A DNA stretch of 64,000 nt from Thiobacillus denitrificans DSM 12475 (GTDB lineage Bacteria; Pseudomonadota; Gammaproteobacteria; Burkholderiales; Thiobacillaceae), in assembly GCF_000376425.1 (NCBI RefSeq), contig NZ_AQWL01000006.1, positions 149,046 to 213,045 on the forward strand. The letters are read 5' to 3'. The notes under the pieces are model-generated. The model did not search any database. It saw only the letters and a program-made list of their open reading frames with translations, and was not told the origin of the DNA. Position numbers and translations under genes: made by a program. Below, one piece after another: positions 17,524 to 28,300 of the stretch (within the stretch, counting starts at the first letter, position 1; the number at the start of each line of letters is the position of its first letter).

Positions 17524-18809
17524 AGCGTCTTGAACACTTCGCGCGCGGCGGCGATGGTGGCGTCGATGTCGGCGTCGGTGTGCGCGGCTGAGACAAAGCC
17601 GGCTTCAAATGCGGAAGGCGCGAGATAGATGCCATGGTCGAGCATGGCGTGAAAGAAGCGGTTGAATTTTTCCTTGTCGCACTGCATCACCTCGGCAAAG
17701 CTCGCCGGCGGCTTCGCCGCGAAGTACAGGCCGAACATGCCACCGACCGAATCGGCACAGAAGGTGACACCGACGTCTTTTGCTGCGTCGGAGAGACCCT
17801 TCACCAGTTTCTCGGTACGGACAGTGAGCATCGCGTAGAAGCCGGGTTCGCTGATCGCGGCGAGGGTCGCCAGTCCCGCTGCCACCGCCACCGGGTTGCC
17901 CGACAGCGTGCCCGCCTGGTACACGGGACCGGTCGGCGCCAGCGCGTCCATGACGTCGGCGCGGCCGCCGAAGGCGCCGACCGGCATGCCGCCGCCGATC
18001 ACTTTGCCGAGCGTGGTCAGGTCCGGCTTGATGCCGAGCAGCTTCTGCGCGCAGCCGAGGTCGACGCGGAAGCCGGTCATCACTTCGTCGAAAATCAGCA
18101 GCGCGCCATATTGATCGCACAGGCGACGCATCGTGGCCATGAACTCGGTGGTCGGCTTGACCAGGTTCATGTTGCCGGCGAACGGCTCGACGATGATGCA
18201 GGCGATCTCGATGCCGATCTCGGCGAAGGTGCGTTCCAGCCCGGCGACGTCGTTGTAGTCGAGCACGATGGTCTGCGCCGCGGTTTCCGGCGGGACGCCT
18301 GCCGAGGTGGGGTTGCCGAAGGTGAGCGCGCCGGAACCGGCCTTCACCAGCAGGAAGTCGGCGTGGCCGTGGTAGCAGCCCTCGAACTTGATGAACTTGG
18401 AACGGCCGGTGAAGCCGCGCGCCAGGCGGATCGCGCTCATCGTCGCCTCGGTGCCGGACGACACCAGCCGAACTTTCTCGATGCTCGGCAAGAGTTGCGT
18501 GATGCGGGTGGCGATGGTCAGTTCGGCTTCGCTGGGCGCGCCGAACGACAGGCCGTTGACGGCGGCGTCCTGTACCGCCTTGACGGTGCCGGGATGGGCG
18601 TGGCCGAGGATCGCCGGGCCCCATGAGCCGACGTAGTCGATGTATTCGCGGCCGTCGGCGTCCCACACCCGCGAACCCTGGGCGCGGCTGAAGAATACCG
18701 GGGTGCCGCCGACGCTCCTGAAGGCGCGCACCGGCGAATTCACCCCGCCGGGGATGACTTTTTGCGATTGTTCGAACAGCGTTTCGTTGCGGGTCATGGC
18801 TTGCTTCAT
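17520..18809 (-). CDS. hemL: Glutamate-1-semialdehyde 2,1-aminomutase
   Basis: A 429-residue PLP enzyme that converts glutamate-1-semialdehyde to 5-aminolevulinate, the first committed haem precursor in the C5 pathway. PLP Lys269 is in [14 protein letters not shown]. The aspartate pairing with the PLP ring is in [11 protein letters not shown], and the [15 protein letters not shown] segment is typical. The start is the ATG at 18809, which overlaps the thiE stop (ATGA); a second Met four codons later is also possible. It supplies the same pathway as hemCD at 6.8 kb. Confidence 0.97.
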   Translation of the reverse strand: MKQAMTRNETLFEQSQKVIPGGVNSPVRAFRSVGGTPVFFSRAQGSRVWDADGREYIDYVGSWGPAILGHAHPGTVKAVQDAAVNGLSFGAPSEAELTIATRITQLLPSIEKVRLVSSGTEATMSAIRLARGFTGRSKFIKFEGCYHGHADFLLVKAGSGALTFGNPTSAGVPPETAAQTIVLDYNDVAGLERTFAEIGIEIACIIVEPFAGNMNLVKPTTEFMATMRRLCDQYGALLIFDEVMTGFRVDLGCAQKLLGIKPDLTTLGKVIGGGMPVGAFGGRADVMDALAPTGPVYQAGTLSGNPVAVAAGLATLAAISEPGFYAMLTVRTEKLVKGLSDAAKDVGVTFCADSVGGMFGLYFAAKPPASFAEVMQCDKEKFNRFFHAMLDHGIYLAPSAFEAGFVSAAHTDADIDATIAAAREVFKTL

Positions 18810-19441
18810 TGTTCTGATTCCACTTCAAACAGTTGATTGAGGACACGCGCGGCGGCGCGGATGTCGGGTGCCTCGAACAGGGCCGACAGGACGGCGAGGC
18901 AGTCGGCACCGGCATCCAGCAGCGGCGGCGCATTGGCCGGCGTGATGCCGCCGATGGCGACGATAGGGATAGAGATGGCGCGGGCCGCTACGCGCAGCAA
19001 GGCCGCATCGGCCCGCGCGGCTGCAGGCTTGGTGGGTGACGGAAAGAAACTGCCGAAGGCGACGTAGTCGGCACCCGCGGCCTGCGCCGCCTGCGCCAGT
19101 TCGAGGCTTTGGTAGCACGAGGCGCCGATGAACTTGTCGCGGCCGAGAATGATGCGCGCCTCGCGCAGGCTGCCGTCGTCGCGTCCCAGGTGCACGCCGT
19201 CGGCATCCGACAGGTCGGCCAGCCGCAGGTCGTCGTTGACGATCAGCGGCACGCCGAAGCGGCGGCACAGCGCGACGAGTTCGCTCGCCTGCTCGTGGCG
19301 GCGCGCGACGTCGGCCGATTTGTCGCGGTATTGCACGGCCGCCGCGCCGCCTGCGAGCGCGGCCTCGACCTGGCTCAGCAAGCGTTTGGTGTCGGCGGTC
19401 TCAGGGGTGATGGCATAGATGCCACCCGGGAATTCAAGCAT
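18806..19441 (-). CDS. thiE: Thiamine-phosphate synthase
   Basis: A 211-residue TIM-barrel enzyme that joins HMP-pyrophosphate and thiazole phosphate into thiamine phosphate. Marks are QYRDKSAD (phosphate site), [46 protein letters not shown] and [18 protein letters not shown]. The gene is eight bases after thiD and overlaps hemL, so all are one operon. No TPP riboswitch is evident ahead of thiD. Confidence 0.96.
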   Translation of the reverse strand: MLEFPGGIYAITPETADTKRLLSQVEAALAGGAAAVQYRDKSADVARRHEQASELVALCRRFGVPLIVNDDLRLADLSDADGVHLGRDDGSLREARIILGRDKFIGASCYQSLELAQAAQAAGADYVAFGSFFPSPTKPAAARADAALLRVAARAISIPIVAIGGITPANAPPLLDAGADCLAVLSALFEAPDIRAAARVLNQLFEVESEQ

Positions 19442-19449
19442 GGCGGAAA

Positions 19450-20292
19450 TCAGGCATTGCCTTCCGTCTGCGCATCCTGCGCCCAGAAGAAGCGCTCGGG
19501 GATGTATTGCCCCATGCCGGGGCGGAAGGCGGCCTTCAGCGTTTCGTAGGTGAAGTTCTGCGCGTCGCGCACCGCCTGCGGCACGTCCTGGCCATACGCC
19601 AGGGTGGCCGCGATGGCCGAGGCGAGAGTGCAGCCGGAACCGTGATAGCTGCCGGGCAGGCGATCCCAGGTATCGGTCTGCACGTGGCCGTCGACGCCGT
19701 ACAGACTGTTGAGCACGCGCGGTGTGGTTTCATGGGTGCCGGTCACCAGCACATATTCGCAGCCCAGGTCGATCAGGTGCTTGGCGCAGGTGGCGAGATC
19801 CATGTCGTCCTCGTCCGATTCGAACAGCGCCAGCCGCCGCGCTTCGTGGCTGTTGGGGGTGAGCACGGTGGTTTGCGGGATCAGCATGTCGCGCATCGCG
19901 GCGATCATGTCGTCGGTGGCGAGTTCGTCGCCGCGCCCGGACGCCAGCACCGGGTCGAGGATGACCGGGATATCCGGGTAGTCGGCAAGGATTTCGGCGA
20001 TGACCGCAATCGATTCGGGGCTGCCCAGCATGCCCAGCTTGAACGCAGCGACCGGGACGTCTTCCAGCAGCATGCGTGCCTGGTCCATGACCCATTCGGA
20101 ATCGATCACCAGAATTTCATCGATCCCCGCGGTGTCCTGCACGGTCAGCGCAGTGATCACCGACAGCGGATGGCAACCCATGCTGGCCAGCGTCAGCAGA
20201 TCGGCCTGGACGCCTGCGCCCCCGGTGGGGTCGGACGCGGCAAAGCTGAGCACCAACGGGGGGGAGGGTTTGGGGGTGAAAATAGGCGGCAT
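19450..20292 (-). CDS. thiD: Hydroxymethylpyrimidine/phosphomethylpyrimidine kinase
   Basis: A 280-residue ribokinase-fold kinase that phosphorylates HMP twice to HMP-PP for thiamine synthesis. Marks are the N-terminal SFAASDPTGGAGVQADL, the DPVLASGRGDEL segment, LTPNSHEA, and the anion hole and catalytic Asp region GSYHGSGCTLASAIAA. The ATG at 20292 gives a start typical for the family. It heads the thiD-thiE-hemL-dsrS-like operon and is divergent from a rubredoxin gene 53 bases away. Confidence 0.96.
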   Translation of the reverse strand: MPPIFTPKPSPPLVLSFAASDPTGGAGVQADLLTLASMGCHPLSVITALTVQDTAGIDEILVIDSEWVMDQARMLLEDVPVAAFKLGMLGSPESIAVIAEILADYPDIPVILDPVLASGRGDELATDDMIAAMRDMLIPQTTVLTPNSHEARRLALFESDEDDMDLATCAKHLIDLGCEYVLVTGTHETTPRVLNSLYGVDGHVQTDTWDRLPGSYHGSGCTLASAIAATLAYGQDVPQAVRDAQNFTYETLKAAFRPGMGQYIPERFFWAQDAQTEGNA

Positions 20293-20305
20293 GGCGTCAC
20301 TGCTT

Positions 20306-20326
20306 TAAAATCAAGCCTCGATTTTA
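20306..20326. promoter_or_regulatory. Symmetric TAAAATC repeat between thiD and rubredoxin
   Basis: TAAAATC (20306-20312) and GATTTTA (20320-20326) form a perfect inverted repeat with a 7-base centre in the 53-base gap between divergent genes. Each arm contains TAAAAT, a fair -10 element reading outward, so the two genes may share a face-to-face promoter. A bound regulator would block both. No -35 match is convincing. Confidence 0.4.
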
Positions 20327-20345
20327 GCCGATTCCCCCTGTGCCC

Positions 20346-20528
20346 ATGTCCGAAACGCCCGAATACAGAAGCTGGATGTGCCTGATTTGCGGCTGGATTT
20401 ATCGCGAAGAAACCGGCGCGCCGGATGACGGGATTCCACCCGGCACGCGTTGGGAGGACGTGCCGATCAACTGGACCTGCCCGGATTGCGGCGCGCGCAA
20501 GGAGGATTTCGAGATGGTGGCGTTTTGA
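20346..20528 (+). CDS. Rubredoxin
   Basis: A 60-residue one-iron electron carrier. The iron ligands are in the two CxxCG knuckles MCLICGW (Cys12, Cys15) and CPDCGA near residues 45-50. Aromatic core residues W, Y and F are at the usual places. I prefer the ATG at 20346 over a GTG six bases upstream. Rubredoxin passes electrons to oxygen- or superoxide-reducing enzymes or to alkane hydroxylases; none is in the window. In many betaproteobacteria it sits next to thiD exactly as here. Confidence 0.95.
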   Translation: MSETPEYRSWMCLICGWIYREETGAPDDGIPPGTRWEDVPINWTCPDCGARKEDFEMVAF

Positions 20529-20710
20529 CATCCCGTTTTTTTACGGGTAGCGACTCAAGAAAAGCATTGAATGAGGCGTTAGAACCTTGACGGTGCCGGT
20601 TTTTTAGCCATGAAATCATGGCCTGGCCGCGAGAAGCCGGGTCTGCGGTCTGACCGGGCGGGTTTCAAATAAAGTTTATTAAAAATAAATACTGAACAAA
20701 GGAGACGGTC

Positions 20711-21616
20711 ATGATTCTGCGGTGGATTTCGGCATGGGGCTTGCTCGCGTTTTCGGCAGGCGTGTGGGCGGTTTCTCCCTATATCCAGGGAGACCCGGTG
20801 GCCGGCGGCAGTGTCCAGACCGCGGCGGCGGCTGTCGAATCCAAGCTCAAGGGTGGGGGATTCAAGGTGGTCGGCAAATATTTCCCCAAAACCCTGACGG
20901 GATACGGCGTGGTTGTTGCCACTGATGAAGCCATGCTCAATGAAGTGGGCTCGGTTGGCGGTCCTGCCGTGCTGGGCGCAGCGATTCGCGTGGGGGTGAA
21001 GGCGGATGGCAGCGTCGCCTATACCAATCCGGATTATTGGTACCGGGCCTATTTCCGCAAGGCTTTCGACAAGAGGGAAGCCGCAGTCAAAGCCCTGCAA
21101 ATGCGCTTGCAGGACACGCTGGGTGCGGGCAAAGGGCAGGGGGGGGACGAGCCAGCGGGAAATCTGGCCAATTACCGTTACATGATCGGTATGGAACGCC
21201 TGGATTCGTCGAAGAACAAGCTGGCCGAGTACGGCAGCTTTGCCGAGGCACTGAAGACCGTGCGCGACAATCTGGCTAAAAGCGCCGGCAAGGCGACCAA
21301 GGTCTATGAGGTGGTGATGCCGGATCGCAAGCTGGCTGTGCTTGGCGTGGCGATGAACGACGTCGAGCACAGCGACGGCGACTGGATCAGGAAAATCGAC
21401 ATGCAGAACAACATCGCGGGACTGCCTTACGAGATTTATATCGTCGACAACGAGGTGAACTCGCCGCATGGCCGTTTCCGCATTGCCCTGGCATTCCCGG
21501 ATGTGGGGATGGGGCAGTTCATGCGCATCTCGTCCCTGCCGAATGCCATCATGGAGATCATGGGCAGCGTGGCGGGCGCCGAGAAGAAATCCAGCGGGGA
21601 AGCCTGGCAGCAGTAA
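20711..21616 (+). CDS. Exported protein of unknown function, 301 residues
   Basis: The protein starts with a signal peptide (about 1-21, ending AGVWA) after a good AGGAG site. The mature part is soluble alpha/beta with no cysteine and no motif I can name. It has a helix-strand-helix unit at about 30-75 (VESKLKGGGFKVVGKYFP) that is loosely like a DUF302 start, but no DUF302 core is evident. A Tyr/Trp cluster lies at PDYWYRAYFRK, and the last 30 residues are polar. It is monocistronic and ends at a strong terminator just before pilG. Function cannot be assigned. Confidence 0.8.
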   Translation: MILRWISAWGLLAFSAGVWAVSPYIQGDPVAGGSVQTAAAAVESKLKGGGFKVVGKYFPKTLTGYGVVVATDEAMLNEVGSVGGPAVLGAAIRVGVKADGSVAYTNPDYWYRAYFRKAFDKREAAVKALQMRLQDTLGAGKGQGGDEPAGNLANYRYMIGMERLDSSKNKLAEYGSFAEALKTVRDNLAKSAGKATKVYEVVMPDRKLAVLGVAMNDVEHSDGDWIRKIDMQNNIAGLPYEIYIVDNEVNSPHGRFRIALAFPDVGMGQFMRISSLPNAIMEIMGSVAGAEKKSSGEAWQQ

Positions 21617-21646
21617 AACCGGCCACTTGAATCGGGCTGGCCGGAA

Positions 21647-21673
21647 AAGCGTCGCGATGCGACGCTTTTTTTT
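21647..21673 (+). terminator. Strong Rho-independent terminator
   Basis: A 9-bp stem (21647-21655 with 21659-21667), loop GAT, is followed by eight T residues. It ends the exported-protein transcript and separates it from the pil operon. Confidence 0.93.
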
Positions 21674-21797
21674 GCCGGACGCATGGGCCTGTCCGCGGCA
21701 AGGCGGGCGCTAAAGAAGCCTGCATCGATGCCGTAATGCTTACCACAGAGGGTGAATGGCAGGTGCCGTTCAGCTGACGATTCTGCTGGAGAAACGT

Positions 21798-22190
21798 GTG
21801 GACAACGAAGCATTGAAAGGCGTCAAGGTGATGGTCATCGATGACAGCAACACCATACGCCGCAGCGCGGAAATCTTTTTGAACCAGGCCGGTTGCGAAG
21901 TCATCCTGGCGCAGGACGGTTTCGATGCGCTGTCCAAGATCACCGATCACGAGCCGGATGTGGTGTTCGTCGACATCATGATGCCGCGACTCGACGGCTA
22001 TCAGACCTGTTCGCTCATCAAGCGCAACGCCAGGTACCGCACCACGCCCGTCATCATGCTGTCGTCCAAGGACGGGCTGTTCGACCGCGCGCGTGGCCGC
22101 ATGGTGGGATCGGATGAGTATCTGACCAAGCCTTTCACCAAGGACACGTTGCTGACGGCGGTACGCGAGCACGCCTGTGCCGGGATTTAA
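21798..22190 (+). CDS. pilG: PilG-type response regulator of the Chp system
   Basis: A 130-residue single-domain CheY-like receiver. The acidic pocket is in MVIDDSNTIRRSA, the acceptor Asp in FVDIMMPRLDGY, and the Thr/Lys pair in MLSSKDG and LTKPFTKD. I chose the GTG at 21798, which has GGAGA five bases upstream and gives PilG's usual length; the frame stays open to an ATG at 21756. It acts on the extension motor of type IV pili in the Pseudomonas model. First gene of pilG-pilH-pilI-pilJ-chpA. Confidence 0.92.
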   Translation: MDNEALKGVKVMVIDDSNTIRRSAEIFLNQAGCEVILAQDGFDALSKITDHEPDVVFVDIMMPRLDGYQTCSLIKRNARYRTTPVIMLSSKDGLFDRARGRMVGSDEYLTKPFTKDTLLTAVREHACAGI

Positions 22191-22213
22191 CTGTTTTCCA
22201 AGGAGCATAAATT

Positions 22214-22579
22214 ATGGCGATCAGCCGAATTCTGGTGGTGGACGATTCTCCCACTGAACGTTTTTTCCTGTCCGAACTGCTGGTCAAGAACGGCTATCTG
22301 GTCAGCATGGCCGAAAGCGGCGAAGAAGCTGTCGCGCAAGCCAAGCAGACACTGCCCGACCTGATCGTGATGGATGTCGTAATGCCCGGCATGAATGGCT
22401 ATCAGGCAACCCGCATGATTTCCAAGGAAGACGCGACCAAGCATATCCCGGTCATCATGTGCACCACCAAGGGCCAGGAAACCGACAAGGTGTGGGGCAT
22501 GCGCCAGGGCGCAAAGGCCTATCTGGTGAAACCGGTGAAGCCGCAAGACCTGCTGTCGCAGATCAAGGCGCTCGGTTGA
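22214..22579 (+). CDS. pilH: PilH-type response regulator of the Chp system
   Basis: A 121-residue CheY-like receiver. Key parts are ILVVDDSPTERFF (acidic pocket), the acceptor Asp in VMDVVMPGMNGY, and MCTTKGQETDK with AYLVKPVKP (switch Thr and Lys). In Pseudomonas PilH opposes PilG and acts as a phosphate sink or retraction-side regulator. It follows pilG by 23 bases, with AAGGAG upstream of the ATG. Confidence 0.94.
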   Translation: MAISRILVVDDSPTERFFLSELLVKNGYLVSMAESGEEAVAQAKQTLPDLIVMDVVMPGMNGYQATRMISKEDATKHIPVIMCTTKGQETDKVWGMRQGAKAYLVKPVKPQDLLSQIKALG

Positions 22580-22589
22580 GCGGACAGAC

Positions 22590-23111
22590 ATGGCCAAGAA
22601 ATTCAATCTGCGCGAATTTCAGACCACGCTTTCGCAGCAGTTGCAGGCGGCGGCCAGTCGCGACAATTCCGGCTCCCGCCTGGGCTTCCGGGTGGGCGAT
22701 GCGAACTGGCTGGTGAGCCTCTCCGACACCGAGGAAGTGATTCCGGTGCCGCCTATCGTCAAGGTGCCCGGCGCGTGTCGCTGGTTTCGTGGCGTCGCCA
22801 ACATCCGCGGTAACTTGTTCGCGGTGAGCGATTTTGCCGATTTCATGGGGCAGGGCGTGACGCCCGACCATGCCGAGTGCCGTCTGCTGATTCCGCATCA
22901 CGATTTTGGCGTGAATGCAGCGCTGCTGGTGCGCGGCACCCTCGGCCTGAAAAACATCAACCGTTATCAGCTGCGCAGCGAGGCTGCGATACATCCCTGG
23001 GCTGCCCGCCAGTATGCGGACGAAGCAGGCACCGGCTGGTGCGATATGGATTTCGGACCATTGCTCCGCAACGCCGAGTTCCTCAAGGTCGAAGCACAGC
23101 TCGGCAACTGA
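22590..23111 (+). CDS. pilI: PilI, CheW-like adaptor of the Chp system
   Basis: A 173-residue CheW-domain protein. It couples the PilJ receptor to the ChpA kinase. CheW marks are [13 protein letters not shown], the [23 protein letters not shown] segment (broken here by the family's loop) and a later DF-rich strand. It begins 10 bases after pilH. Confidence 0.93.
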   Translation: MAKKFNLREFQTTLSQQLQAAASRDNSGSRLGFRVGDANWLVSLSDTEEVIPVPPIVKVPGACRWFRGVANIRGNLFAVSDFADFMGQGVTPDHAECRLLIPHHDFGVNAALLVRGTLGLKNINRYQLRSEAAIHPWAARQYADEAGTGWCDMDFGPLLRNAEFLKVEAQLGN

Positions 23112-23163
23112 TCGCACACCGAATGAAGGCGCATTGGCGCCGGTAAGAGGAGGGGTAGAAGCA

Positions 23164-25287
23164 ATGAATATGGCAATAACCATGAATGGCCTGAAAGGCC
23201 TGGCTGGCCGCATGACGGAAAAGGTCACGGGCAGGAACAGGAGCGGGGAACACACTACCCTGATCATGCAGACGATGCGCAAGCTGGCCGACCAGGAGCC
23301 CGGCCAGGTGCCCTTGATCGGCCAGTTGTCCGTCGACAGGCAGTATCTCTATACCGGCGGCACCTTGATCGTCTCGCTGCTGCTGGCGGCCGGTTTCACC
23401 ATCTATAGCTCGCTCCAGCTCGACAATCGCACCGGCTACGAGGCCCGGGCGGGCGAGTTGAAAGTGCTGTCGCAGCGACTGCCGCTGACGGCCCAGCAGT
23501 CCGTTCTGGGAAATGCGACCGCATTCAAGAAGCTGGCCGAGGGCAAGGCTGCATTCGAGACGACTTTGAGCGGGCTGACCGAAGGCGACGAAGAGGTGCC
23601 CGCCACCCGCGGCGCGGCGCGCGATTCGCTGGAAAAAGTCAGTGCGCAGTGGCAGAAGTTCAATCCGCAGGTCGTGCAGATCTTATCGCAGCAGAAAAAT
23701 CTGGTGGCGATGAACGAGAGCATCAAGCGTATTAACGCGCTGAGTATCGATCTGCAGGAGGTCGCCGAACATCTCGCCAGCCAGCTGGCCGATGCGGGTG
23801 TCGGCGTGCGCGAAGTGTCGCGCGCCAATCATCTGGTCATGCTGAGCCAGCGGCTGCCGAAAAACGCCAACATGCTGCTGTCGTCCGAGCTGATCGATCC
23901 CGAAGTGGTGCTGCAGCTGGAAAAGGATACGACCTCGTTCCGCGACACGGTGCAGGCGCTGATGGATGGTGCGGCCAGCCAGAACAAGGACAGCATGCTG
24001 ACCCTGGAAGACCTGGGCGCCAACATGGGCGATATGGTGGAGTCGGTGGGGGCGGTGCTCGCCAACACGCAACCGCTGCTGCAGGCCAAGATGGCGGCCA
24101 ACAACCTGTTCACCGGCAGCGATACCCTGCTGCAGGACACCGATCGGCTGTCGCAGGATTACCAGTCGATCGGCGGCACCGGCTATCTGCTGGCTGCCCT
24201 GTTCGGCCTGCTGGCGATCGGCTCGCTGGTGATGCTGGGACTGGTCAACATCAACGAAACCAAATCGCGGGCACGCAAGAGCGAAGAGGAAAACAGCCGC
24301 AACCAGGAAGCGATTCTGCGTTTGATGGACGAACTGGGCGAGCTGGCCGAAGGCAACCTCACCATCAACGCCAGTGTGACCGAAGACATCACCGGCGCGG
24401 TGGCCGACTCGATCAACTACACGGTGGAAGAGCTGCGCAGCCTGGTGCGCGGGATCAACAACGCCACCCTGCAGATGGATCAGGCCGCCAGCCAGGCGGG
24501 CCAGGTGTCTGATTCGCTGCAACAGGCGGCCCGCCGCCAGACCGAGGAAATCGAGGAAACCTCGGCCGCGGTGGTGGACCTGGCGCAGTCGGTGCAACAG
24601 GTGTCGGGCAACGCCGCGGAATCCGCCCGCGTGGCCGAACAGTCGCTGGCGGCCGCGGAAAAGGGCCAGCAAGCGGTGGCCAACGCCATCGCCAGCATGA
24701 ACGGCCTGCGTGAACAGATCCAGGAAACGTCCAAACGAATCAAACGCCTCGGCGAATCGTCTCAGGAGATCGGCGAAATCGTCGAACTGATTTCCGACAT
24801 TACCGAACAGACCAACGTGCTGGCGCTCAACGCGGCCATTCAGGCAGCGTCTGCGGGTGAGGCCGGACGAGGCTTCTCGGTGGTGGCGGAAGAAGTGCAG
24901 CGGCTGGCGGAGCGTTCGGCCGACGCCACCAAGCAGATCGCGGCGATCGTCAAGACCATTCAGTCGGACACCCACGACACCGTGGCGGCGATGGAAATCT
25001 CGACCCAGGGCGTGGTCGAGGGTGCCAAGCTGTCCGATGCGGCGGGCCAGACGCTGGCTGAAATCGGCAGCGTGTCGAAGACGCTGGCCGAACTGATCGC
25101 AGACATCTCGGCTGCCACGCAGAGCCAGGCGGAATCGACCGCCAAGGTGGCAGAAACCATGCAGGACATCAAGGCGATTTCGGCGCAGACCGGTACGGGC
25201 AGCCAGCAGACAGCCGAATCGATCGGCGGCATGAAACAGCTGGCACAAGACCTCAAGAATTCGGTCGCGGGTTTCAAGCTCACCTGA
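23164..25287 (+). CDS. pilJ: PilJ, methyl-accepting receptor of the Chp system
   Basis: A 707-residue membrane chemoreceptor. The ATG at 23164 follows an AGGAGG site; an in-frame extension overlapping pilI is unlikely. Transmembrane helices lie at about residues 60-82 and 338-360 and bracket a helical PilJ sensor region. A HAMP-like linker and a coiled-coil signalling domain follow, with the conserved hairpin tip [15 protein letters not shown] and the Arg-Gly-Phe of [11 protein letters not shown]. It senses surface contact or pilus subunits in Pseudomonas. Confidence 0.95.
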   Translation: MNMAITMNGLKGLAGRMTEKVTGRNRSGEHTTLIMQTMRKLADQEPGQVPLIGQLSVDRQYLYTGGTLIVSLLLAAGFTIYSSLQLDNRTGYEARAGELKVLSQRLPLTAQQSVLGNATAFKKLAEGKAAFETTLSGLTEGDEEVPATRGAARDSLEKVSAQWQKFNPQVVQILSQQKNLVAMNESIKRINALSIDLQEVAEHLASQLADAGVGVREVSRANHLVMLSQRLPKNANMLLSSELIDPEVVLQLEKDTTSFRDTVQALMDGAASQNKDSMLTLEDLGANMGDMVESVGAVLANTQPLLQAKMAANNLFTGSDTLLQDTDRLSQDYQSIGGTGYLLAALFGLLAIGSLVMLGLVNINETKSRARKSEEENSRNQEAILRLMDELGELAEGNLTINASVTEDITGAVADSINYTVEELRSLVRGINNATLQMDQAASQAGQVSDSLQQAARRQTEEIEETSAAVVDLAQSVQQVSGNAAESARVAEQSLAAAEKGQQAVANAIASMNGLREQIQETSKRIKRLGESSQEIGEIVELISDITEQTNVLALNAAIQAASAGEAGRGFSVVAEEVQRLAERSADATKQIAAIVKTIQSDTHDTVAAMEISTQGVVEGAKLSDAAGQTLAEIGSVSKTLAELIADISAATQSQAESTAKVAETMQDIKAISAQTGTGSQQTAESIGGMKQLAQDLKNSVAGFKLT

Positions 25288-25362
25288 CCGGAGCGGCCAC
25301 ACCCAACGCGAAGCGGAAAAATTGGCCAGGGCCACTGCAACCAACCTCAGGAACAACACACC

Positions 25363-28300
25363 ATGAGTGCCTTACTCGACTACGATACCGGCCCGCTGAA
25401 CTGGGTGCGCGGGGACATCGACGCCGCCCTGCAGGCTGCCTTGGGGCGCATCCAGGCATACAGCGTCGATGCCGACCTGACCAACGCCCTGCGGCTGGCG
25501 CGCGACGATGCGCACCAGGTGACCGGCGCGTTGCAGATGGTCGGCCTGGAAGGCGCAGCCACACTGTCCAAGGCGCTGGAGTCCTGCCTGGCCGACATCA
25601 ATGAAAACCGCTTGATGAGCGACGACGAAGTGCTGCGCGCCCTGCGTAATGCCATCGAAGGCCTGCAGCGCTGGGTCAAAGATCTGGCCGACGGACGCGG
25701 CAGCGGCGAACTGGCGCTGTTCCCCCTGTACAAACGCCTGCGCGAACTGCAGGGTGCCGAACGGGTGTTCGAGGGCGAGTTGTTTTTCCCCGACATGCGC
25801 ACGCGGGTACAGGGCAAGGCCGCCAACGATAGCCTGACGCCAGAAGCGTTGGCGACCGAAGTCAAAGCCGCACGCAACCTGTTCCAGCGCGGCCTGCTGG
25901 CCTTCCTGCGCAATATCGAGGCAGAGCAGGGGCTGCAGCGCATGCGTGATGCACTCGCCGCAATCGAACGCATCGCGCCGTCGCAGGCCTCGCAAACCTT
26001 CTGGTGGGCCTGCGTCGGTTTTGTCGACAGCCTGATTGCGCGCGGCGTCGAAGCCGATTTCCACGTCAAGCAGCTGCTTGCCCGCATCGATCTGCAAATG
26101 CGCCGGCTGATGGAGGGTTCACCGCAGGTTGCCGAACGTCTGTTGCGCGATGCGCTGTTCTTCGTGGCTAAAAGCCAGGCCCTGGATGGCCGCGCTGCGG
26201 AAGTCCGCTCGACCTTCGGCCTCGACCGCTACCTGCCGGGCCGCGGCATGCTGGATCCCGAAGCGCTGGCACGCATGCGCCCGGTGCTGGATGCCCTGCA
26301 GACCGGCTTGAAGGCTGCACGCGACAGCTGGCATGCCTATGTGGAAGGCGATGCCGGACAGCTGGAGCAGTTCCAGAGCCAGCTGGCACGCATGCAGCCC
26401 CAGGCGCAGATGCTCGAAAACAGCGGCTTGATGCCCTTGCTGGATGAATTGGCAGCGGCGGCCCTTACCGCTGCCGGGCGCGACGGCGAGGCGCGCGAAC
26501 AGATGAATCTGGAAGTCGCTTCCACGCTGCTGTTCATGCAGAATGCCGTCGATCAGGAAGATCTCCTGCACGCCGATTTTGCGATACGTGCGCAGGGCCA
26601 GCAGGCGCGCCTGAATGCCTTGATCGAAGGCCGCGAGATACCAGCCAGCGCCATGGAATCTGCCAGTCAGCGTGAAGCCGAGCGCGACATGCTGATGCAT
26701 ATGGCACAGGAAGTCGGGCAAAATCTGAAGCAGATGGAAGAAGCGCTGGATACCTTCTTCCGCGACGCCGGTGAGCGCGAAATGCTGGCCAGCCTACCGC
26801 CGCTGGCGCAGCAGGCGCAAGGCGCGCTGACCATGCTGGAACTGCCCGATGCCGCGAATCTGCTGGTGGCGGCCATGGCCACGGTGCAGCCGTTCGCCAG
26901 CGAAGGCCATCCCGACGAGGCGACTCAGCAGCGTCTGGCCAATGCCTTCTCCAGCCTCGGGCTGTATATCGACTCCTACTGTTCAGGACGTGCCGATGCA
27001 GCCAGGGTCCTGCGCCCTGTCCTGGTCGAGTTTGGCGTGATCGATGCCGACAGTGCGGATGAAAGCGTGTCCGACGACACGGTTGAATCGGGTGTGCCCG
27101 CGCGCAAGGCCGAGGTGCAGGCGAGCTATCTGGACTGGCGTGACCGGCCCGGCGACGACGCAAAAAAAAAATTCCTTGATGCCCTGACCGAGCTGAATCG
27201 CGACGCCGAGCTGATCGACGACGCCGCACTGAAGCAGCAGACGCGTGCTGCGCTCGACATCAGCCGCGATGCCGCCGAGGCGCCGCTGGCGCTCGATGCC
27301 GGGATCGCTGCCCTGAGCGGCCTGACGTTACCGGAACGGGCCGCGACTGAAACGCCGCTGAGGCTGGATGAGCCTGAGGCGGAGCCCAGTGAAGTGGTCG
27401 TCCCGACGCTCGTCGGTCCGGGAATGGATGCGGCCTCACTTGAATGTCGGCCGGTCGAGGCCACCGAAATTGCGCCGCCGGCGCACGCGGCCGAGCCGGC
27501 AATGACCGCGGAGCCGGCCGCGCCCGAGGTCAGCGAAAGCGCATCTGCCGAAGACCGCCTGCTGGTCACACTCCCCGAGGGGGTCGAGCCGGAACTGCTG
27601 GATATTTTCCTGGAAGAGGCCAACGAGGTACTGGCGGCCATGGGCGAGGCCAGCGATGCCTGCCAGGGCAACCCTGAAGACCAGGCTTCGCAGACGGTCA
27701 TCCGCCGCGGTTTCCATACCTTGAAAGGTAGCGGCCGCATGGTCGGATTGAACGAACTGGGCGAAACCGCGTGGCGTCTTGAACAGCTGATGAACGGCTG
27801 GCTGGCCGCTAAAAAAGCGGCCAACGGCGATCTGCTGAGCCTGATCGGACGTGCCCGTGGCGTGTTTCAAAGCTGGGTGGGCGCGTTGCAGGCCAATCAG
27901 TCTGCGGCGCTGCCGGTGTCCGCCTTGCTGGCCGCGATTGACCGTGTGGCACAGGGACAGGCACTGGAACTGGAGGCCGTGCCGGTCGCGGCCGGCACGT
28001 ACCGGCAAATCCAGGCGGCGGCCGAAACGGTGGCCGAATCAGGAGATGATGCCGGGATGGAGGGCGCAGCGGCAGTTGAAACCGCCGCGCAACCTGAAGC
28101 CGATGCCGCGATCATGGCTGAGCTGGACGTCGAGGATGCAGTCGAAACCGAATGGCTGCCCCTGTCCGGTGCCGGTACCGAGCCCACCATCGAACCTGAA
28201 ACGGCGGTAGTCGTGGCCAACATGCCCGTTGCGGATGTAGGCGCCGTCATCGAATACGCAGTGGCACGCGAGCCGGCGGCTGCCGCCGTATTCGCAGAAG

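Noticed and set aside
20293-20345. TPP riboswitch ahead of thiD
   Set aside because: The gap is only 53 bases and lacks the conserved TPP core, so the aptamer cannot fit.
23683-25359. 558-codon minus-strand open frame opposite pilJ
   Set aside because: Antisense shadow; composition is His/Arg/Leu-rich with no motif, and pilJ is unambiguous.
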